A DNA stretch of 64,000 bases from Filosporella fistucella (lineage: Eukaryota; Ascomycota; Leotiomycetes; Helotiales). The stretch is from assembly GCA_030077755.1 (NCBI GenBank), contig JAQJZZ010000018.1, positions 310,001 through 374,000 of the forward strand. The letters run 5' to 3'. The position numbers were made by a program, and so were the translations under genes. This document shows, piece by piece, positions 1-11,423 of this stretch. The notes beneath the pieces were generated by a model that had not been told where the DNA came from, made no database searches, and worked only from the letters and a program-made list of their open reading frames with translations. Each line of letters opens with the position of its first letter. Positions within the stretch are counted from its first letter, which is position 1.

Positions 1-109
1 TCTCGTAGGTATCGAAGTCGAGAGGTTTGTACGTATACGGTCGGGGAGGTTGAGGGGCAAGTTCGACAACGTTGAAAAATGTCTGTTGAGAATCGATTTT
101 TCTTTTCAT
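1..109 (-). CDS. Left-edge partial gene, N-terminus only
   Basis: An ATG at 109 on the minus strand opens a frame that stays open to the window edge, giving about 36 residues. The readable N-terminus begins MKRKIDSQQTFFNVVELAPQ and continues with a proline-rich PQPPRPYTYKPLDFDTYE-like stretch. I do not recognise the family. The rest of the gene lies outside the window, so neither function nor the correct start can be judged. It would be read in the same direction as the neighbouring rhamnosidase-like gene, about 670 bp downstream of that gene's stop codon. Confidence 0.3.
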   Translation of the reverse strand, partial: MKRKIDSQQTFFNVVELAPQPPRPYTYKPLDFDTYE

Positions 110-776
110 TATTGGTCCACCCCCGCTCAATTTCTTTTGCCCATCAGCCGTGAAAAAGTAATACAATTTATCAGCAGCCGTATAAGTGACTGCTGTCTGC
201 CACGTTCGTCCATCTTCTGATTTAAACATCTCAGTTACAACATCCTCGGTTGAATCAGGTGACAGCGACGTCGTCCAAGTGACCGTAACATGTTTGGCAT
301 CTCCCTCCCACGTAAAAGTGTGCGTAGGCATAATGGCAAAATATGGCGAAAACCCTCTTATGGGACCAAAGATCGAGCTACTTGAAGTAGGCCTTAAAAG
401 CCTTCAGGCCGCTCAAATTTCCCTAAACAATCAACAGGGCAACGGGAGCGGGCCGTGGGAGCCGGACACAAAATCAAAGGGATATATATCAGAATCTGAA
501 CCTGGCTACCAAGCAAATATTGTGAGGACTTTGTCGGGAAGTATACATGGGTCCGAGCAAGCTCGTATTCAAGGAAAAATATTGTGTGAGATGAGGTTGA
601 ACTCAGCCTCAAAAGGCCGGAGGCGCTTAGAGATTGTCACGTGGTCATCAAGCACCTTGTGTCGTTTGGGTCACGTGGTAGACGAGAAGAGCGATATTTG
701 AGTACCTACTATTAATCGCTACCATCGCGTGTTACGGAGGTACTTCTTTGATAACATGTCGAAATCTGGAACCAGG
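110..776. other. Intergenic
   Basis: This is the gap between the rhamnosidase-like gene and the edge gene. A 171-codon plus-strand frame (186-701) crosses it, but its translation shows no domain, signal or membrane segment, and I treat it as chance. I see nothing else supportable. Confidence 0.4.
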
Positions 777-3342
777 TCACTTCTCAGAATATATGAGGGT
801 GACGCGATCAACAACGCCATTCTCGACCTCCTCCTCTCCCGGAAGTCGACTAACAACCTCGACCGCCTTCTCCAGCTTTAATTCCACATGAGCAAGCCCG
901 CTTCCGTCTTCAGTCCTTTCCCAAGACACAGTTGCGACATTTTCTCGCCCCAAGCAAACGCGTGCCTCCAATTCCCTACTAAGCCCAATCCTCGGCGCAA
1001 AAAGCACCTTCTTTCCCCCAGGCTCAAGAATCTTCACACCCGCCAACTCGGTACAGAACTCATAAATGGGCACACTACCCCATGCGTGGCAATCTGACCT
1101 CTGCCTCACATCATCCTCTTCCCATGTCGTCAAATTCATCCCCAACATTGTCCTATACGGCTCTAACATCCCTTGCCACATAGATTCATACACGGCATCC
1201 CCAGCAATAGCGAATGCCCGAAAGGCGTAAAATTTCATCATGTATGAACATTTCGAGAAGGTTGAATTAGCGAATGCGGAGGTGAGGAGACGAGCATGCT
1301 CAGATGGTGTAGAAGCACCGCAGAGTACAGCGAAGACTTGGCAGTGTTGTGAGTAAGCCCCGGCATCTGCTATTGATGCTAGGGAGTCCGTGAAGAAAGT
1401 ACCGTCGTAGCAGTGTTTCCTAACAGCTGCCAGCAAAGTTTCAGCGCGAGAATCGTACTCGGCTGCGTGAGCGGGTCGGTTGACTCGTCGGACTAACAGG
1501 GCGGCTTGTTTCAGCACGTAGGCATATAACATACTGAAGTATGTATGTCTATTCGAGAGCCTGCCAGATGTTGGAACACCTTTATCGGGATGAGCATCCG
1601 TTGCCCCCCAGCTTGTAACCCAATCTACGTATTGCCAGCAATCATACGGCAACCCACTAACAAGACCTAGCTCATCGACGTAGGAACCGAAGAATTCCAA
1701 CACGCCATCGATACGAGGCAGGAAGGAACGGGAGAATTTCTCATCTCCGAAAAACAGGTGGTGATCACAGACTTGCAAGATCCAGTACAGTGAGAAGCCG
1801 GCAATTATCTGGGGGACATGGGATGGGAAGCGCGATTGTGTGAGTCCTTCGGAGGTGACAGATGAGGCGAAGGTGATGATTGATTGCCGCATGAGGCGAT
1901 CGTCACCGCTGAGGAGGTAGTGGAAGAGTCCGACTGTGCGCGTGTCGCCTGAATATCTATGTTGGGTCAATAATCTGGCTTTGGTGGGATAAGTTGTTTA
2001 CCAGTACTTACTGGAGCTGCTCATAAAAAGGACAGTCCGAATATCCATCAAACATACAATTTCTCATTGTCCTGATCGATACATCCCAGATCTTCTCATT
2101 GTGTTTATCTCCCGGCTCCGACCAGCTCGCCTTCAAATCCATCGGGTAATTGACTTGCTTCGCATCAAAAGAAACCAACTCAAGGGGTGCAGAGCTTGTT
2201 GTAAACTCTACATGCATGATGCGGAATGTTCGGAACCAGAACGGCTCGTACGTTACTGTTTCACCCTCATCGATATCCAGTGTGATCTCATCAAATGGAC
2301 CTAGGATATGCCCATTCGTTGCATCTAATCTGTCCTTCTTGGTTCGAAAGAACGGATACGATCGTGGTTCCAGCTCGTATCCTTCCGAGTAAGTGATTTT
2401 GAGATGAAGTTGTGATTTCTTCAATGCTCTGAACCTCCACCGTACGAAAGCGGTCGAGTGTACATTTGCTACGAGTTCAACGACTTGAGTAGACGCTTCA
2501 GGGATAGAGAGAGTTTGATTGCTGGAGAAGAAACTCTCCCAAGATGCTTCATTGATGCTGCTATCACATATCTGCTTGAGATTCACTGCAACTGAAGTTT
2601 CCTCGGGCATTGGAATGGGACGTGGTGTGAGACGCCATGGTAGGAGATCACCATTCAGTGTTCTCATATTGTATGGCTTGGGATCGACAGCTGAGCTTGT
2701 AGCCGTTGGAGAAAGTCGTTCACTAATCTAGCCAAGCTCGTTAATAGTTGGAGGTATAGAAGAAGAAGGCTTGTTCTTACGTGAAGAAATACATCGTCCA
2801 CCAGTCCCGTTGGAAACAACACACCCTCGTCCACCTGAGCTTTCCAATTCTCCTTCGAATTTAGATTTACAGTTTCAACTCCAGATTGGATGCTACAGAC
2901 GACTGTCAATCCAGGGAAGGAAGTCCGCTCAAACGGCATTGCTGCTCGAGTTGCTGCAAAATAGCGCAGTACCACGATCTTGATTTCATTTTCCCCTTTT
3001 CTCAGATACGGTGCAATGTCTAAGGTATCATAATACCAAATTATGAGAGAGCTTCGACTTGGCCCAACGGCAATCCGCTGACCATTGATGAAAATTTTGT
3101 ATCTAGTGTCCGCAGAAATGTGCAATATTGCCGTGCCGGGCACCACCCCGAGATCAAATTGCCTTGCAAAGTTGACGATGCGTCCAGCTGTGTTTATTGA
3201 TGAAGGAGAGTTGTCGATCCAATCGGGAACCCATACCCAGTTATCATTCAGTTGGCAAATGATCTATTACATGTTAGATACTATACATGGGCCAAAGAAC
3301 GATAAAATAATTATAGACTTTTTGCTGTTCCGGAGACGCCAT
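777..3342 (-). CDS. GH78 alpha-L-rhamnosidase-like glycosidase
   Basis: The predicted product, about 800 aa, should hydrolyse terminal alpha-L-rhamnose from plant polysaccharides or glycosides by inverting hydrolysis. Exons read 3342-3319, 3263-2781, 2727-2012 and 1956-777, with three introns of 53-55 nt. The joined frame is consistent. The key sign is the motif DCPFYEQLQYSGDTR around residues 400-414, which is built across the third intron and matches the catalytic region of fungal GH78 enzymes; the acidic residues there are the expected catalytic groups. N-terminal beta-sandwich-like sequence (AILHISADTRYKIFINGQR) precedes it, and an alpha-barrel-like region with YAFRAFAIAG follows. I see no signal peptide, so the enzyme may act inside the cell on imported rhamnosides. 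The tiny first exon (MASPEQQK) uses a weak GTCTAT donor and is the least certain part. The gene is divergent from the sugar transporter. Confidence 0.82.
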
Positions 3343-4251
3343 TTCGTTACGCTCTCGGTTTGGACTTTTGTAAAAAGCCAAGCTTCGAAATATAAAGCTC
3401 AAGATGGATTGTTCTCCCAACAAGTGAAGTTCGGCTTTTTGTTGGATATGCCATTTCGGCATCCGGAACATCTACCTGCGAACAGGCATTCATTCTTGGT
3501 GCATTCTTTCAACCGAGGCAAGAGTCCTGACAAGATCATCCAACACCAAAACCCAAAGTAAAAATAAAAACTAGCGATAATTGACATAATATATAATCGC
3601 GCCAATCAAATCCCGTTCAACTCGGCAGAAGAGCCACAAATGAAAAGCTTGTCTTAAGATACCGATACCTACTATCGTCCACTCTTTGAGCTTGAGCCTA
3701 CCTTATCCCCGCGTTTCCCCGCCCCGGCTGTAACAAGCCGGAAGCGTGGGGAGCCTCCGAGCTGTACCCCGGAAAGAGACAAGCACTTCGGGCTTTGCCA
3801 ATATTTGATCTTCTACTCGTGGATAAAATAGGCCGAGGAAAACAAGATTTCCTTTAGCTTGCTCGTACAGTACGAACCATTACGAATGCAAGCTCTCAGC
3901 CGTTCATGCATTGGAGCTATGATATCTAGCTCATTTCCAAGAGGTCATTTACCAGAGCTTTGGAATTATATTATCTGGGGAACCCCACCACACCTATACC
4001 CAGATTCAAGCAGGCATCGGGGTATCTGCCATCATGAGGTTTATTTGACCGACCGGTTAAGTTGGTGCAGCGCGCACCCTGCAGAGCAACTTCATAGCTT
4101 GAATGAAAGATAAAAACCCTTGGGACCCCTAGTTTCTACAACTTCGCGGTTGTTCTTCACTCTCCCACTCCGTGATTCACGACATCTCTTTCCTAATTCA
4201 AGGAATACCTTCTATCCTCTGGATCTCATCGATCTAGTCTCGTTCACAACC
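3343..4251. promoter_or_regulatory. Shared divergent promoter, rhamnosidase / sugar transporter
   Basis: This 909-bp region lies between two outward-facing start codons. It holds GC-rich elements around 3711-3770, including TTTCCCCGCCCC and GTGGGGAG, which match the SYGGRG type of CreA carbon-repression site or its complement. Carbon-catabolite control of both genes is an inference. No operator for a specific rhamnose regulator can be named from sequence alone. Confidence 0.4.
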
Positions 4252-6748
4252 ATGGTCTCAATCCACGAGACTCAAGACATTGTCTCCTCCGAGTCCAAAG
4301 AAATCCAAGAAACAAAGGAAAATGTAACCGCCCAGCATGACGAAGTCATGAAGTCCGGCGCTCTACAAATGCGCTCAAAAGACGATGATTTGGGTGTCTG
4401 GGAAACCGTGAAGCAGTATAAACTCATCACTGCTGTGGCTATGGCGGCAGCGTTCGCGGCGAGCCTGGATGGATATCGTAGGTCTTTCTATCTTCTCTGC
4501 TCTGCAGTATTTTGCTTCTATTTTGACTTTTAATGGATCCTCTTTTGCTGGAGGGCTTTTCTTCTTGCATTCACCCATATCGATCAAGTGCTAATTCTAC
4601 CCTAAAACAGAAATAAGTCTCAACGGTGGAATCGTTTCAAACAAAGGATTCATTCGACAATTTGCAGCTCCAGGTACCAAGATCATAGATGGAAAATATG
4701 TTTCTGCTTGGGGAGGCATCCAGTCCGCTGGGCAGACCGTTGGTCAGATTGTGAGTCTTCCTTGATTCTGCCCCGGACCCCCTCTAAAGTCGATATCAAT
4801 CTCAATCGACATGCTTACAATGAAATGATCAGTTCCTCCAATTCGCCACCGACAGACTCGGTCGTAAACCAGCTCTCCTCATCCTTTGGGTTTTCCTCGT
4901 CGCGGTACGTAACCAGTATCCCATGCACTCCTCTCCTCCCACTCTACTAGATATTCAACCATGAATCCTTAACTAATATCCCATCCTCCTCTCAGAGCAT
5001 ATTCGCTGAATCCTTTGCTACGCACTGGTCCCACTGGCTTGTAGCGAAACTCTTTTCGGGAGCTGGTGTAGGCATGCTTCAGGCAACAATGCCAGTCTAC
5101 CTCTCTGAGATGGCCCCAACGCAATTGAAAGGTTTCCTGATTAATGCCTATTCATTGTAAGTTCTGCTCTCTGGAAGACAGACCAGGGATCTAATTCTGG
5201 TGGGAACCCAGCTGGTTCGTAATTGGCCAACTCCTTGGTTCAGTGGCGCTCAATAGACTTAACGCCCATAATCCGTACGACTTCCGTGATGCAATTTATA
5301 CCCAGGTACGCCTACAATCTCTCCCACTCTGAAATTCTTTTTCAGAACGGAAAAGCTAACTAAATATTCTACAGTGGGCGATGATCGGCGCGATGCTCAT
5401 AATTTTCTTACTCCTCCCTGAAACACCCTGGTGGCTAGCCGGCAAAGGCAAGCTTGAAGAGGCGGAAAAAATATTGTTGAGATATAACGGTCATATCAAG
5501 GATTACGATGTGAAGGAGCATATTGTAAGACCCTTTCAATCCCCTGCCAGCATTGCATTGCAACCACCTCCTAACTTCCTGTCTCCCAAAATAGAACGTC
5601 ATGACCGCCACAATAGCAGAAGAACGCTACACAGCAGAACGCAACTCTGAAGAAGGAATTTGGGCGATCTTCCGCGGCCGAAATTTAATCCGATTCCTCA
5701 TTGCTGGATGGCCGAAGATTGTACAACAGTTTGTGGGGTTGAGCGTATTCAATACTTATGCAACATATTTCTGTACGTTTCTCTCTCATATATGCTCGGA
5801 ACATTTAGCACCTTTGCTCAATTTTGGCCCGTGTTTCTGTTTTGGTTCCGTCTTGCTTTTGGGAGAGGCTTTTGCTGATGCATATGTAAACAAATAGTCC
5901 AAGCAGCAGGCAACAAAAACCCCTTCCTCGTGACCGTCATCCTCGGCTGCGTTCAAATCATGTCCATGATCGTAACATCCACCCTCACTGACTCTATCGG
6001 CCGTCGTCCACTTACCGTCTATCCTTACGCCGTCACTGTTGTCTCTGTACTGTCACTCGGTATCGTCGGTTGTTTTGATTACAAGAAACAAGCGACCAGT
6101 TCGCTGCTGGTAAACATCCTTTTCCTCCCTTTATCCCAATTCCAAGTCCAAAAACCTCAGCTAACCTCCGACCCAAGGTATTCTTCGCCTGTCTCGCAAC
6201 ATTCTCAACGACCGGCGCCAGCGCAATCGGCTACGCCTACGCAGCTGAGATCCCCACCCAGCGCCTCCGAGCTCAAACCGCAGGTTGGGCATTGGCGTCC
6301 TCAAACATGATTGCTATCATGTTTAGTTTCTGTACGCCGTTGATGATTAATGGGACGGCACATTGGGGTGTCAAGACCGGGTTCTTGTAAGTGGTCACTT
6401 TTCTTTGTTTTGGTCGGGAGGATAAGCGACGACATGTCGAGGCTTTAGGAGTTTAGGGTTGTGGTTGTATGATTTTAAAAGTGACGGGTGACTGACTGTC
6501 TATCTAGTTTCGCAGCAACGGGTTTTATAGCAGTAATCATCGCATGGTTCCTCCTCCCCGAAGTCGCTCGCCGTACCCCAGCCGAAATCGACGAGATGTA
6601 AGTTCATCATTTCTTTTCAGCCCCTTCCATCTCTATTTTCTGTTCAAGACTGACATTTTTCTCTAGGTTTGAGAAGAAGATTAACCTCCGCAAATTTAAA
6701 GGTTTCGTCACGGATGTGCAGATGCACATGACGGATACGAATGCATAG
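4252..6748 (+). CDS. MFS sugar/proton symporter
   Basis: This is a 537-aa sugar-porter family transporter for the plasma membrane. Eleven exons join in frame: 4252-4477, 4611-4750, 4833-4904, 4996-5156, 5212-5305, 5375-5524, 5595-5772, 5898-6109, 6178-6386, 6508-6597 and 6667-6748. Family signatures are DRLGRKP after TM2-3 (about residue 130), PETPWWLAGKGKLEEAE closing the first half (about residue 243), a second-half repeat LTDSIGRRP (about 367) and PEVARRTPAEIDEMFEK near the end. About 12 hydrophobic helices are visible, with a charged cytosolic N-terminus of about 60 residues. Being divergent from a GH78 gene suggests it imports rhamnose or rhamnose-containing sugars; the substrate is inferred from context only. 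Alpha-glucoside or hexose transport is the alternative. Confidence 0.88.
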
Positions 6749-7151
6749 GAAGCTCACTTGCAGTTTCTGGATAGTCAACCACTAGTATAGCCAGAAACTT
6801 GGAGGTCCCGTATCTCTCGTCCGATTGTATCAAAGTGATTGGGGGGGAGCCACTGTTGGTCGAATTTTGTAGAGCCAGGCGAAATAGTAAATCGATTGTC
6901 TTGGTATAATTGTCTACCAAAAACAAACCAGCCATGAGCATTCCATCAGTTGATAATGTGATGACGCGATGTTTTCTTTTAGGATCGTACGGAACAGGCG
7001 ACCCACACACACAATCAAGCACAGGATGATAATGTCGATTAAGAAAAGCACAGACAATTTGACTGTATTTCTTCCATGTTCGCTATTTCTGTGGCAGTAA
7101 AACTAGCCAGATGAATTAACATATCGCATGCGAAGGGTGTTAGAAAAAGTT
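6749..7151. other. Intergenic between convergent genes
   Basis: This 403-bp gap lies between the 3' ends of the transporter and the first glucosyltransferase. It contains a G-run (GGGGGGGAG near 6841) and AT-rich ends suited to 3' processing. I see no gene. Confidence 0.4.
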
Positions 7152-10011
7152 TCAAGGACTAATTAAAGTGCTATGTACACTGCTCCTCTTCAAATTTTTC
7201 GTTCTATATTCCCATTCCCCGACAACATGGTTGATCTCCTCCTCGGACGCGCTATTGAACTCCTCAGATCCTTGAGCCAGCCTAGCAATCGATATATGTG
7301 TAGTAATAGACGACCCAAACAGCTTCTCTAACTCTCTATTGAGTCCTTCATACGTGTAGCCGCCAATACTCCAGAAACCTTTATGTGTCAAAGACTATTT
7401 TACATCCAAAGGAACAATACTCACCTGCAATTGGTTTGATGATGAACCCGCCTATCCCTATTGCCAGACCTTTCCCGAAACCTGCTAAACCATCCTTCCG
7501 AGCACCGTCGATTGGATGCATTACAAGTCCGGATACGCCATCGTACAGACTATACCCAATTTCCTGCGACAGATAAGAAGGAGTTTACAGAACAGTTCGA
7601 ATTCCTTACCTTTCCCATCGCCCCAAATCCGCTAGCGACTCCATTGATTCCCTCTAGTGGCCTAACTGACTCATCACCATATAATGCAGGTACGTTGTGG
7701 AAACCACGTGTAGCCATTAGCATGACCTCGAACGGAGATCGAAAGCCTGCGAGTAGGATTCGACCAACACCTTTCGAAGTACCTGCAATGGTGCCTTGGG
7801 TGACATTGAGCGATCCGCGGGCGATACTACCATTGGCAGGACGAGCTTTATTGACTCGCTTGAGTGCGATAGGGACGTCTCCTAGACTTTTCGCCATGTT
7901 TCCAACTATCCCTAGGCACGATGAAATCACCCCTGTTATGGGATCCCAAGGAGCACTTTCAAGGTCGTACTCCACGTGTCGAATGCTGGAATCCGTGAGA
8001 CAATATTTCTGAGCGTACAACACGGTGATGAACTCACAGCTTGAGGTCTTGCACGCGCAAAATACGAGCATTGAGAAGGACGGTTGCAGCGAAGGTGCTC
8101 AGGTGTATGTCTTTCTTCTTGACTTTCCAGGTTGCTATTCGATTTGGGGTTATCGAACATTTGTAGTTCTGTGTTTGAATCTGTTCTTGTAGTTTAGCAC
8201 AGCCAAAATCAACTCCGTTCTCGTTGGCTATATGCTTGCCCACTTCCACCGCTCGTTCGAGTATAGTCGGTTGTAACACCTCGGAAATAGCAGCTGCGAG
8301 CGATGTCGCTGAGAGATCTTTTCCAGGAATCGGCTTCGCGCTCAAACCAGCTTTGTAAGCAGTACTCGCCCAGAAGAACTGATCACCAAAGAATGGCACA
8401 ATCACACTTGGTTTCCCAGCCGCTGTTGCCGCCGCCGTTGTCCCAGCGCCCCCATGGTGGACAACTGCAGAGACGCGATGAAAGAGCCAATCATGAGGCA
8501 CGTTCCCAATGAGATGGACATTTCTTGGAAGCTGGCCCAGGCCCAGACCTCCCCAACCTATAGAAACCACTGCTCGCACACCAGCCCGTTCTATCGCCTG
8601 GAATAAGGTCCTTGTCAAAGCCTCCGGGTCATCGACAACAATGGATCCGAAACCCACGTATATAGGTACTGGCCCAGAGTCAAGGAACGCAGCAAGTGCC
8701 GAATCGGGTACATATTCCGTCTTTCCCTTCAAAAAGTAGAAGCCAACTACTGAAATATGGGATGCCCAATCTCGTGGCGTTGGAATCAAGGAAGGTGACC
8801 TGAGTGCGAGAGGTTAATATAAGAATACTGGCCTTCGTATATTCTCTTTCTTATTGAATACTCTTACCAACAGTACGTATGAGGAATTTTCAATCTATTC
8901 AAAATTCTTGGTCCGAAAGCTAATCTCATGGATTCTAGTCCAAGAACCCTATCTCTAAACTTGTTTTGAAGAGAGCCGAGGCCTTGCCAAAGTATCGTTT
9001 CCACGAAAGCGTAAGAGATATAGTTGATAAGTCCTGGATCAGCGTTTGAAGATTTTATGTTTGCAAGCGGGTGGGGAAAAGCTTGTGTTGCGGACCATGG
9101 CATCCTGGAACAGGAGAAACGGGTTAGTTGGAGAAAGTAATGCTTCGGAACCACGACTCCAACTTACGTGAACATTATATGTACAGGGATACCTAACTTC
9201 TGCCCACAGTGCACATGAGCGAAGCTTGGCGGATTTGCAACTATCAAATCAGCCACAAACTGCCTCTCGTTGCCCTTGATCTCTGTGGTTTCTTCCAGTC
9301 CAGAAACACCACACATCCCAGTTCCTGCTTCAATGCAAGACCTCCAACAGCCCTCCATCATCAAGGCAATCATCTTTCGATGTTTTGACACTTCCGACCC
9401 TCTCAGCACATCCAGACTCGGAAGTACTCCAGGGTTACGAGCCATGAACGCCATCAGTTCATATGGGTCACCACCGATGCTGAAAAATTCCAGATCATTT
9501 GTTTCGACGAAATCTTTGAAGACAGCATGCGTGGCAATACGGACCCGGTGATTGTACTTGGACTTGAGCCTTTGGCCGAGAGCTATGAATGGTTGGACGT
9601 CTCCGCGAGATCCTACCACGTGCATGACGATGTTAAGAGGAGGTGATGGTCTTTTTTGTGCTTCATTTTGAGATTCGAGGGAAGTGCCCTGCTCTAAGCA
9701 TTTACCGCAATTCGGTGGCTCATATTTTCTCTTCTTGGTCTGAGCATTGTTAATTTCCTCTTTAATTTGGTTTCTGAGGAAGGGGGAGAAGATGCTCGAT
9801 CGTCGCTCGATATCGATGGTGATACGTCCATCGTCTAAATTGAAAAGTGAGTGAGCATTGAGAGTTCTGGAGCTTTTACGTCAGTGAGAGAGAATACCAT
9901 ACCAGTCGCTCGAGCTTGAAGTCCCTCATCAGTTTGGTCATTGTTAAAGTATGCAGCACTTTCTGACAATTTTGAGTAGCCAGGAGGTGGAGTCTTTTGT
10001 CCTTCTTCCAT
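7152..10011 (-). CDS. GT1 sterol glucosyltransferase-like protein, copy 1
   Basis: An 838-aa family-1 glycosyltransferase, expected to move glucose from UDP-glucose to a sterol or another lipid. Exons: 10011-9903, 9834-9168, 9104-8868, 8799-8038, 7985-7610, 7563-7425 and 7378-7152. The N-terminal Rossmann half starts at GSRGDVQPFIALG (about residue 110). The donor-binding half carries VGFGSIVV and then [17 protein letters not shown] (about residue 450) and PFFGDQFFW, the fungal sterol-glucosyltransferase signature. A C-terminal region of over 200 residues (APWDPITG onward) is typical of this fungal subgroup. It lacks the PH/GRAM part of ATG26, so it is not the classical autophagy enzyme. A related gene lies at 42979-46047. 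The ATG at 10011 is the first in frame in exon 1. Its promoter side faces a small secreted-protein gene. Confidence 0.85.
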
Positions 10012-10582
10012 TGTGGATCTGGAGCAGGCTTGATGGACTTGTGAAAATGGCAGAGTGTGTTTGAGCACACACCATCTAGAATTCTTGAGTCGAAAGCCAA
10101 CATATCAACATTTAAAGGACGATGAGCTAATTGAGACAGGAAAGTTAGTCGGTAGTCGATGAAATGGTCATATTACGGTTGTCTCAATGGCTTGTAGCTT
10201 GTCTGCAAGCGAGCCGAAAATTAACGTTTGGGATTGGTTGCATCGTCAACTTCGGCCGTCAACGGGATATTTTGGTGTTCTTGCAGCTGCCCATCTATCT
10301 GTTCCCACTTATATCAAGTTTCACACTGAAAGGGGTGACTTTTTGATCCAGCGGCCACGCAAGCTACACGGTGAGCCCAATGAAATTGTGTGTTTGCTTC
10401 ACATTTTCCACTTCAGCCGGTTGAGAGAGGTACAGACACACAAAAGACATTTTAAAGAAGAGCTACCAGTTTAATATAAATACCGCACTCAAAACAAGGG
10501 AAATGACTTCCATTCTCAAAGCGTCGCTGACTCTAAGTGCAGTATCACCGTCAACCTATCTTCAATTCGATTATCAAACAAA
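10012..10582. other. Divergent intergenic region
   Basis: This 571-bp gap lies between outward-facing starts of the glucosyltransferase and the secreted-protein gene. It carries one good TATA element (listed separately) toward the plus-strand gene. I see no coding sequence. Confidence 0.4.
10475..10482 (+). promoter_or_regulatory. TATA box
   Basis: TATAAATA sits about 100 bp before the ATG at 10583 in the context TTTAATATAAATACCGC. The position fits a core promoter for the small secreted-protein gene. Confidence 0.5.
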
Positions 10583-11391
10583 ATGCTCCGTTATCTTTTG
10601 CTACTGGCGGCACCCCTTCTTTCTCTCACTCATCCGACTCAAACTGTAATGCATGCTACTGCACGTGAAAACCCGTCTTTTCCTGCCTCCTACGAGCTCT
10701 TCTCGTCCGCATTCAAACAGCCTGATCCTCCACTTGTAAAAACTGAATTCAAATGTAACTGGAAGCAGCACACGTGGTAAGCTCCTTTCGACACTTACTG
10801 ACATAGTCCTTGTTGCTGACAAACTGGTCTTCTCTAGGTCCGCTGCTGACTCGCATATCTCGTCTGGCTATCTTTACCACTCTACCAGCCAGTCCAAGGT
10901 GCGTGTTGACGCAACCTATGATTACTCCATTGTATCTTCTTTATTCGACTACACGAAAACCAAGAGTAACGATCTCGTCTGGAACATTCTATACACAATT
11001 GAACCCTCTATTGCTACAGCCCCTAAGATTTGGGCCGGGTTTGTGAAGCCAGCCTGGGTGTTATTTGAGGAAGACATACTCGTGAGGAACAATGCTGTTT
11101 TCGCTGGCGTTGTGGAAGATCGATGGTTAGGTCCAGTTGCAACTGTAAGCTACAATCTCTGAGACTCGCTAGTCATCAACAGGAATGCTGATTTTTTGGC
11201 AGTGGAAGCTTCTATATGGGAACTCCGGTCCTGTCACTGTGTACCTCGATTCGAGCGGTAATTTTGTCGGGTATGATTTCTACGATGTGGAAACCAGGGC
11301 AGGTATTGTGACTCGCCTATTCAATATCCAATTTGGGATGATCGATGGGCAAGTGTTCGACTTTCCCAGCCCTGATGCGGGGAAGGCATGA
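10583..11391 (+). CDS. Small secreted protein of unknown function
   Basis: The 229-aa product starts with a clear signal peptide (MLRYLLLLAAPLLSLTHPTQ), so it probably leaves the cell. Exons: 10583-10776, 10838-11144 and 11203-11391. The mature part contains SSGYLYHSTSQSKVRVDATY, aromatic-rich central sequence (WAGFVKPAWVLFEEDI) and a late segment SGNFVGYDFYDVETRAG. The pattern reminds me of a conserved fungal secreted family, but I cannot name a domain or an activity. Only one cysteine is seen (FKCNW), so it is not a cysteine-rich effector type. It is convergent with the next transcription-factor gene, with only 32 bp between their stops. Confidence 0.72.
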
Positions 11392-11423
11392 AATCTGGCG
11401 CAAGTTCTATAGACGCAGTCGGT

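Noticed and set aside
186..701. 171-codon plus-strand open frame near the left edge
   Set aside because: No domain, signal or coding-like composition; it lies in an intergenic gap.
7461..8012. Plus-strand open frame of 183 codons
   Set aside because: Antisense to well-supported exons of the first glucosyltransferase.
8303..8739. Plus-strand open frames opposite the glucosyltransferase donor domain
   Set aside because: Shadows of conserved minus-strand exons.
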